Shown here: positions 12,407 through 16,429 of the stretch, piece after piece | Layout: the number at the start of each line of letters is the position of its first letter | Position numbering within the stretch: the stretch's first letter is position 1 | From: DASXTS01 sp036505275 | GTDB lineage: Bacteria; Actinomycetota; Actinomycetes; Mycobacteriales; Pseudonocardiaceae | DNA: 16,429 bases | Assembly (NCBI GenBank): GCA_036505275.1 | Contig: DASXTS010000412.1 | Location: 1 to 16,429 of the forward strand | Direction: 5' to 3' | Made by a program: the position numbers and the translations under genes | The notes under the pieces: model-generated | Databases searched by the model: none | Seen by the model: only the letters and a program-made list of their open reading frames with translations | Told to the model about the DNA's origin: nothing

Positions 12407-12951
12407 CCCTGGTCGCGCTCCAGCCGCTCCAGCCGCTCGAGCCAGCGGTCGGTGAACCTCGCCTCGGCGCGCAGCAGCCGGCCGAGCTCGTCGGCCACCA
12501 CGCCCTCGATCCGGCCGCCGACCAGCGGAAGGTCGACCCGCACCTCGCCGTCGAGGCTGAGCACGCTGCCGTCCGCGTCGGCGCCCTCGGCGTCGGCCAG
12601 CGCGGTGGTGCCCCGCAGCGTGCCGCCGAAACCACTCACCTTCGCTTCGACGGTGCCGGCGTACCATCCCTCGCCGTCCTGGTCGGCCGGAGCCGTCCAG
12701 GTTTCGGTCCGGTCGATGATCACGCCGTCCGACGTGACCCGGCGGACCATGGCCGGTAGGTGCTCGGCGTCGATGCTCTGCCGCATCTTCGCCGTGGTGG
12801 TGCCGTCGTCGGCCGTGAAGGAGACCAGCTCAGAGCGCCGTCCACCGATCTCCGACAGCCGCTCGCGCAGGAAGGCCTCATTGGTGAGCGCCGCGTACAC
12901 CCGCTCGGCGGGGTAAGCGAACTCCGAGCGGTGCTCGATACGGCGAGCCAT
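12403..12951 (-). CDS. DUF2505 family protein (SRPBCC-like fold)
   Basis: A 182-residue soluble protein. The N-terminus IEHRSEFAYPAERVYAALTNEAFLRERLSEIGG is typical of START/SRPBCC-like ligand-binding proteins, and the rest fits actinobacterial DUF2505 (Rv0481c-like, from memory). No catalytic residues are evident; it may bind a hydrophobic ligand. The C-terminus is a helical Arg/Leu/Glu repeat (WLERLERLERDQG). ATG 12951 follows TATCTT by 7 nt with no ribosome binding site, indicating a leaderless message. It is divergent from murB, an arrangement also found in mycobacteria, and translationally coupled to purU downstream. Confidence 0.85.
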   Translation of the reverse strand: MARRIEHRSEFAYPAERVYAALTNEAFLRERLSEIGGRRSELVSFTADDGTTTAKMRQSIDAEHLPAMVRRVTSDGVIIDRTETWTAPADQDGEGWYAGTVEAKVSGFGGTLRGTTALADAEGADADGSVLSLDGEVRVDLPLVGGRIEGVVADELGRLLRAEARFTDRWLERLERLERDQG

Positions 12952-12958
12952 GATGCGA

Positions 12959-12968
12959 AAGATAGCGT
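12959..12968. promoter_or_regulatory. Overlapping divergent -10 boxes for DUF2505-purU and murB
   Basis: On the minus strand TATCTT (12964-12959) ends 7 nt before ATG 12951. On the plus strand TAGCGT (12963-12968) ends 8 nt before GTG 12977. The two hexamers share bases 12963-12964, so RNA polymerase cannot occupy both promoters at once. No clear -35 boxes are visible. Confidence 0.5.
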
Positions 12969-12976
12969 TGTACGGC

Positions 12977-14035
12977 GTGAGGGCTCAGGTCGGCGTGCCG
13001 CTGCGCGAGTACACCACGCTGCGGCTCGGTGGCCCGGCCCGCCGGTTCGTCACGGCCGAGGACACCGACGCGCTGGTCGGGGCGGTGCGCTGGTGCGATG
13101 CGGACGGTGCGCCCATGCTGCTGCTCGGCGGCGGTTCCAACCTCGTGATCAGCGACGAAGGCGTCGAGGGCACGGTGGTGCGGGTGGCCACCCGCGGCTA
13201 CCGGCTGGACGCCGGCGGTGTGCTGAGCGTGGCGGCCGGCGAGGACTGGGACGAGGTGGTGGCCCGCACGGTGGCCGACGGTTACGGCGGGCTGGAGTGC
13301 CTCTCCGGCATCCCCGGGCTGGTCGGCGCGACGCCGGTGCAGAACGTCGGGGCATACGGCGTGGAGATCGCAGACCTGCTCCGCGGCGTCGACCTGCTGG
13401 ACCGCCGTGACGGGCGGGTGCGCGCGGTGTCACGCAGCGGGCTGGGGCTCGGCTATCGGACGAGCACGCTCAAGAACACCGACATCGCCGTGGTGCTCCG
13501 GGTCCGGCTGGCGCTGCGCACCGATGGCCTGTCCATGCCGGTGCGCTACGCCGAGCTGGCCAGAATGCTCGGCGTCGAGCTCGGCTCGCGGCTGCCGCCG
13601 GCCGAGGTGCGTGCTGCCGTGCTCGAGCTGCGCCGGGTCAAGGGCATGGTGCTCGACCCGCTCGACCACGACACCTGGAGCGCCGGCTCGTTCTTCACCA
13701 ACCCGGTGCTGGCCGACGATGATCTGCCGGCCATGCTGCGACGGATCACCGCAACGGTCGGCGACGGCCTGCCGGTGCCGCAGTATCCGGCCGGCACCGG
13801 CGTCACCAAGCTGTCCGCGGCCTGGCTGATCGAGCGGGCCGGCTTCCACCGCGGCCATCTCGGCCCCGGCGGGCGGGTGGCCCTGTCGACCAAGCACACC
13901 CTCGCGCTGACCAACCGCGGTTCGGCATCCACCGCAGATCTGCTGGCGCTGGCCGGTGAGGTGGCCGCCGGGGTGCGCGCCGCCTTCGGAGTCGAGCTGC
14001 ATCCCGAACCGGTGCTGGTGGGCTGCTCCCTCTGA
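12977..14035 (+). CDS. murB: UDP-N-acetylmuramate dehydrogenase (UDP-N-acetylenolpyruvoylglucosamine reductase)
   Basis: A 352-residue cytoplasmic flavoenzyme that reduces UDP-GlcNAc-enolpyruvate to UDP-MurNAc with NADPH, the second committed step of peptidoglycan synthesis. FAD-binding motifs are LLLGGGSNLVISD (about 48-60) and GIPGLVGATPVQNVGAYG (about 111-128). Catalytic residues are Arg161 in GYRTSTLK, the proton donor Ser238 in GSFFTNP, and Glu344 in LHPEPVLVG. GTG 12977 was chosen from the -10 box 8 nt upstream; the open frame reaches back to ATG 12950, which overlaps the start of the divergent gene. TTG 12968 is less likely. The gene order DUF2505-murB-SDR-mshA resembles that of mycobacteria, without lprQ. 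Confidence 0.96.
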   Translation: MRAQVGVPLREYTTLRLGGPARRFVTAEDTDALVGAVRWCDADGAPMLLLGGGSNLVISDEGVEGTVVRVATRGYRLDAGGVLSVAAGEDWDEVVARTVADGYGGLECLSGIPGLVGATPVQNVGAYGVEIADLLRGVDLLDRRDGRVRAVSRSGLGLGYRTSTLKNTDIAVVLRVRLALRTDGLSMPVRYAELARMLGVELGSRLPPAEVRAAVLELRRVKGMVLDPLDHDTWSAGSFFTNPVLADDDLPAMLRRITATVGDGLPVPQYPAGTGVTKLSAAWLIERAGFHRGHLGPGGRVALSTKHTLALTNRGSASTADLLALAGEVAAGVRAAFGVELHPEPVLVGCSL

Positions 14036-14063
14036 CCGCCGTACCCTGGGCCGGACCGATACG

Positions 14064-14081
14064 GCCGCTGATTCCAGCGGC
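14064..14081 (+). terminator. Small hairpin after murB, possible terminator
   Basis: GCCGCTG (14064-14070) pairs with CAGCGGC (14075-14081) around the loop ATTC, 28 bases after the murB stop. It is short and has no U-tract, so this is only a candidate. The rest of the spacer to 14241 holds one short open frame (14110-14217). Confidence 0.4.
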
Positions 14082-14109
14082 ACGCCACCGCCGGGCTTGA
14101 CACGCCGGT

Positions 14110-14217
14110 GTGGGACGTCGTTAGGCTCGGCCCCGGCGATGGCGTCGACGCGCTACTGGCCAGAGCGATCGCGCTGGCCGCGGGCGAGCCGGACCCGGCT
14201 GAGCAGCCTTCATAGAC
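14110..14217 (+). CDS. Possible 35-residue ORF or gene remnant between murB and the SDR gene
   Basis: A GTG-started frame reads VWDVVRLGPGDGVDALLARA and continues IALAAGEPDPAEQPS before TAG. The composition looks coding, with G/C at third positions and an amphipathic helix, but I recognise no family and see no ribosome binding site. The frame stays open upstream to about 14070, so it may be the tail of a lost gene. TTGACA (14097-14102) with TTAGGC about 18 nt later could be a promoter overlapping it. Confidence 0.2.
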
Positions 14218-14241
14218 CGCGCGGATCGGCGGCCAGCCCCA

Positions 14242-15015
14242 TCAGGTACGGCGGTGCGCCCGGGTGGCCGAGGCCTGCTCGCGCGGCTTGAGCACGATCT
14301 GGTCCAGATTGACGTGCGACGGCCTGGTCACCGCGAACTCGATGACATCGGCGACGTCGTCCGCGGTCAGCGGCGTGATGCCGCGGTACACCGCGTCGGC
14401 CCGCTCGGCGTCACCGCTGAAGCGGTGCAGCGAGAACTCGGTCTGCACCATGCCGGGCAGGACCTCGGTGAACCGCACCGGCTGGCCGAGCAGCTCGCCG
14501 CGAAGCGTCCTGTGCAGGGCGGCCTGGGCATGCTTCGCCGAGGTGTAGCCGGCGCCGCCGTCATAGGTCTCCACCGCGGCAATCGACGTCACGGTCACCA
14601 CGTGCCCGTCGCCGGAGGCCACCAGCTTCGGCAGCAGCGCCCTTGTCAGCCGCAGCGTGCCGAGCACGTTGGCCTCCCACATCCACCGCCAGTGCTCCTC
14701 GTCGGCCTCGAGCACCGGTGCCAGCCCGAGGGCGCCGCCGGCATTGTTCACCAGCACTCGGCAGTGCGGGATGGCGGCACCGAAGGCCTCGACGGACGCC
14801 GCGTCGGTGACGTCCAGCGGCAACGCCCGATGACCGGTGCCGCCGAGTTCGGCGGCCAGCCGTTCGCAGCGGTCCAGCCGGCGCGCGCCGAGCACCAGCC
14901 GGCAGCCGGCGCCGGCCAGCCGCCGCGCGGTCGCGGCACCGATGCCGGAGCTGGCCCCGGATACCACGGCCACGGGCCGGTCGCCGGCCTCGGATTCGAG
15001 CGTCACGCCTGGCAT
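14242..15015 (-). CDS. Short-chain dehydrogenase/reductase (Rv0484c-like)
   Basis: A 257-residue classical SDR with a Rossmann fold. The cofactor motif GASSGIG is at 20-26, and the basic ARRLDR at 44-49 suggests NADP(H). NNAG is at 90-93, and the catalytic residues are Ser144 (TVTS), Tyr157 and Lys161 (YTSAK). VLPGMVQTEF at about 185-194 follows the PG motif. The substrate is unknown; it resembles YdfG-type serine/3-hydroxy acid dehydrogenases in length and motifs. ATG 15015 has AGGGGG 4 nt upstream. The frame upstream to 15318 is antisense to the hydrolase remnant. The gene lies between murB and mshA as in mycobacteria and is divergent from the hydrolase-mshA pair. Confidence 0.93.
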   Translation of the reverse strand: MPGVTLESEAGDRPVAVVSGASSGIGAATARRLAGAGCRLVLGARRLDRCERLAAELGGTGHRALPLDVTDAASVEAFGAAIPHCRVLVNNAGGALGLAPVLEADEEHWRWMWEANVLGTLRLTRALLPKLVASGDGHVVTVTSIAAVETYDGGAGYTSAKHAQAALHRTLRGELLGQPVRFTEVLPGMVQTEFSLHRFSGDAERADAVYRGITPLTADDVADVIEFAVTRPSHVNLDQIVLKPREQASATRAHRRT

Positions 15016-15104
15016 CGTGCCCCCTGCCTTTCCGCGGGAAGCAACCGGGCGGCCGCGGGGTTGGTGGTAGGTAGGGGGCGCATCCGGAACGGGAATCGCG
15101 GACC

Positions 15105-15419
15105 TTGACAGCACACGATTTTGTGAACAGCGCGGACGGAACCAGGCTTGCGGTGTACGCCGCCGGCCCGGTGGCTGCGCCGCTGGTGCTGCTGGTGCCG
15201 GTGCTGGTGCTGCACGGCGCCGAGGACCGGGTGGTGGACCGCGATGCCGCCACCCACCACGTGGCCAGCATTCCGGGCGCCAAGGCCGACTGGTGGGCCG
15301 GCATCGGCCACCTGCCATTCGCCGAGGACCCGGGGCGGTTCAACAGCACGCTGCTGCGCTTTGCCCGGCACTGCGCCGCCCGGCACCGCGCCGCCGACCG
15401 CGAGAGGATGTCCAGGTGA
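15105..15419 (+). pseudogene. Internally deleted alpha/beta hydrolase, still in frame
   Basis: A 104-residue frame starting at TTG 15105 reads like the two ends of an alpha/beta hydrolase joined together. HDFVNSADGTRLAVYAAGP (about 4-22) is a typical first beta-hairpin. Only about 10 residues later VLVLHGAEDRVVDRDAA gives the acid loop (Asp), and GIGHLPFAEDPGRFN gives the catalytic His. The HG oxyanion turn, the G-x-S-x-G nucleophile elbow and the cap are missing, about 150-200 residues compared with usual family lengths. The junction lies in GCTGGTGCTGC repeats (15182-15192 and 15203-15213). The product cannot be a normal hydrolase. Its TGA overlaps the mshA GTG by 4 nt. Confidence 0.75.
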
Positions 15420-16429
15420 TCAGGCGAGTCGCTGGACCGCAACGGGTGGCGGTGCTCTCCGTGCACACCTCCCCGCTGGAGCAGCCGGGCACCGGCGACG
15501 CCGGTGGCATGAACGTCTACATCGAACAGACGGCGGCCAGAATGGCGGCCCGCGGCGTCGCCGTCGAGGTGTTCACCAGGGCCACCTCGTCCGAGCTGCC
15601 GCCGGTCGTCGAGCTGGCGCCCGGGGTCACCGTGCGGCACATCGCGGCTGGGCCGTTCGAGGGCCTCGCCAAGAACGACCTGCCGGGCCAGCTGTGCGCA
15701 TTCACCGCCGGCGTGCTGCGTGCCGAGGCCCGCCACGAGCCGGGCCACTACAGCGTCGTGCACTCGCACTACTGGCTGTCCGGCCAAGTCGGCTGGCTGG
15801 CCAGGGACCGCTGGGGGGTGCCGCTGGTGCACTCCGCCCACACCCTTGCGAAGGTCAAGAATGCCGCCCTGGCCGACGGCGACACCCCGGAGCCGGCGAT
15901 CAGAGTGATCGGCGAGCAGCAGGTTGTCGCCGAGGCCGACCGGCTGGTGGCCAACACCGACGTGGAGGCCCGCCAACTGGTCCACTTCTACGACGCCGAC
16001 CCGGACACCATCGTCACGGTCCCGCCGGGCGTAGACCTGGCCAGGTTCGCGCCGGGGCCGCGCCGGGCCGCCCGCCGCCAACTCGGCCTGCGCGACGGGG
16101 ACACCGTGCTGGTCTTCGCCGGCCGCATCCAGCCGCTCAAGGCACCGGACGTCGTGCTGCGTGCCGCGGCCGAGCTGGTCCGGCGCGACCCCGAGCTGCG
16201 GCAGCGGCTGGCCGTGCTCGTCGTCGGCGGGCCATCCGGCACCGGGCTGGAGCGCCCGCACGAGCTGGCCGAGCTGGCGGCCGCGCTGGGCATCGCCGAC
16301 GTCGTCCGGTTCCTGCCGCCGCAGCCGCGCGAACGGCTCGCCACCGTCTTCCGCGCCGCCGACCTGGTCGCGGTGCCCAGCCACAACGAGTCCTTCGGGC
16401 TGGTCGCGCTGGAGGCGCAGGCCTGCGGC
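15416..16429 (+). CDS. mshA: D-inositol-3-phosphate glycosyltransferase, first 338 residues (runs off the right edge)
   Basis: This enzyme transfers GlcNAc from UDP-GlcNAc to 1L-myo-inositol-1-phosphate, the first step of mycothiol synthesis. It is a GT-B fold, family GT4 enzyme. Visible motifs are HTSPLEQPGTGDAGGMNVYI (17-36; the glycine loop at the active site), NDLPGQL (87-93), VVHSHYWLSGQ (114-124), HTLAKVKN (142-149), the linker VPPGVDLARF (202-211), the nucleotide-site GRIQPLKAPD (236-245), and the E-x7-E motif (Glu325 to Glu333) in SHNESFGLVALEAQACG. All expected residues are intact. GTG 15416 has GAGAGG 8 nt upstream and overlaps the stop of the hydrolase remnant. About 90-100 residues should lie beyond the window. 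Confidence 0.97.
   Translation, partial: MIRRVAGPQRVAVLSVHTSPLEQPGTGDAGGMNVYIEQTAARMAARGVAVEVFTRATSSELPPVVELAPGVTVRHIAAGPFEGLAKNDLPGQLCAFTAGVLRAEARHEPGHYSVVHSHYWLSGQVGWLARDRWGVPLVHSAHTLAKVKNAALADGDTPEPAIRVIGEQQVVAEADRLVANTDVEARQLVHFYDADPDTIVTVPPGVDLARFAPGPRRAARRQLGLRDGDTVLVFAGRIQPLKAPDVVLRAAAELVRRDPELRQRLAVLVVGGPSGTGLERPHELAELAAALGIADVVRFLPPQPRERLATVFRAADLVAVPSHNESFGLVALEAQACG

Noticed and set aside
15105..15110. TTGACA as a -35 box for mshA
   Set aside because: No TANNNT box follows at 16-19 bases; the same bases serve as the TTG start of the hydrolase remnant.
14561..16384. 607-residue minus-strand open frame
   Set aside because: Antisense to mshA and the hydrolase remnant and overlapping the SDR gene in another frame; no domain is visible.

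Overview
The window is very GC-rich actinobacterial chromosome with GTG starts, many 4-nt ATGA/GTGA gene overlaps and several apparently leaderless genes. The mycothiol gene mshA, an HbhA-like protein and the families DUF2516 and DUF2505 point to a mycolic-acid relative such as a Pseudonocardiaceae-type genus; the genus itself is inference. From memory, the gene content follows the Mycobacterium tuberculosis Rv0473-Rv0486 neighbourhood (DUF445, XRE regulator, hbhA, DUF2516, then an Rv0481c-like gene, murB, SDR and mshA).

Left part (1-4220): the 5' end of a class I/II aminotransferase (-) faces away from a DUF445 membrane protein (+). A convergent block (-) follows, read right to left: XRE regulator, HbhA-like coiled-coil protein, DUF2516 membrane protein and alpha/beta hydrolase, with GTGA overlaps or short gaps except for a hairpin terminator after the HbhA-like gene.

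Middle (4299-10167): an OmpR-type response regulator and sensor kinase (-) are divergent from a four-gene exporter operon (+): a lipoprotein with a duplicated Cys module, a membrane-fusion-like adaptor with a peptidoglycan-binding domain, a MacB/LolD-type ATPase and an FtsX-like permease. The kinase probably senses an envelope stress and controls the exporter. The set looks like an accessory cassette inside the conserved neighbourhood. It is followed by a degraded LOG-family fragment and a CDF metal transporter.

Right part (11480-16429): a perfect 19-bp hairpin separates the CDF gene from purU. purU is coupled to a DUF2505 gene, which is divergent from murB with only 25 bases between the two start codons. 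An SDR (-) and an internally deleted alpha/beta hydrolase (+) lead into mshA, which runs off the window just after its E-x7-E motif.

The least explained signal is a dispersed, partly palindromic repeat of about 41-50 bp, present in at least five copies plus an amplified half-copy that forms a 22-bp tandem array. It lies at gene ends and supplies the stop codon and last residues of two proteins. Other points of interest are a 12-bp tandem repeat at the ATPase/permease junction, a hairpin over the ATPase ribosome binding site, and promoters that place start codons 6-8 nt after a TANNNT box.
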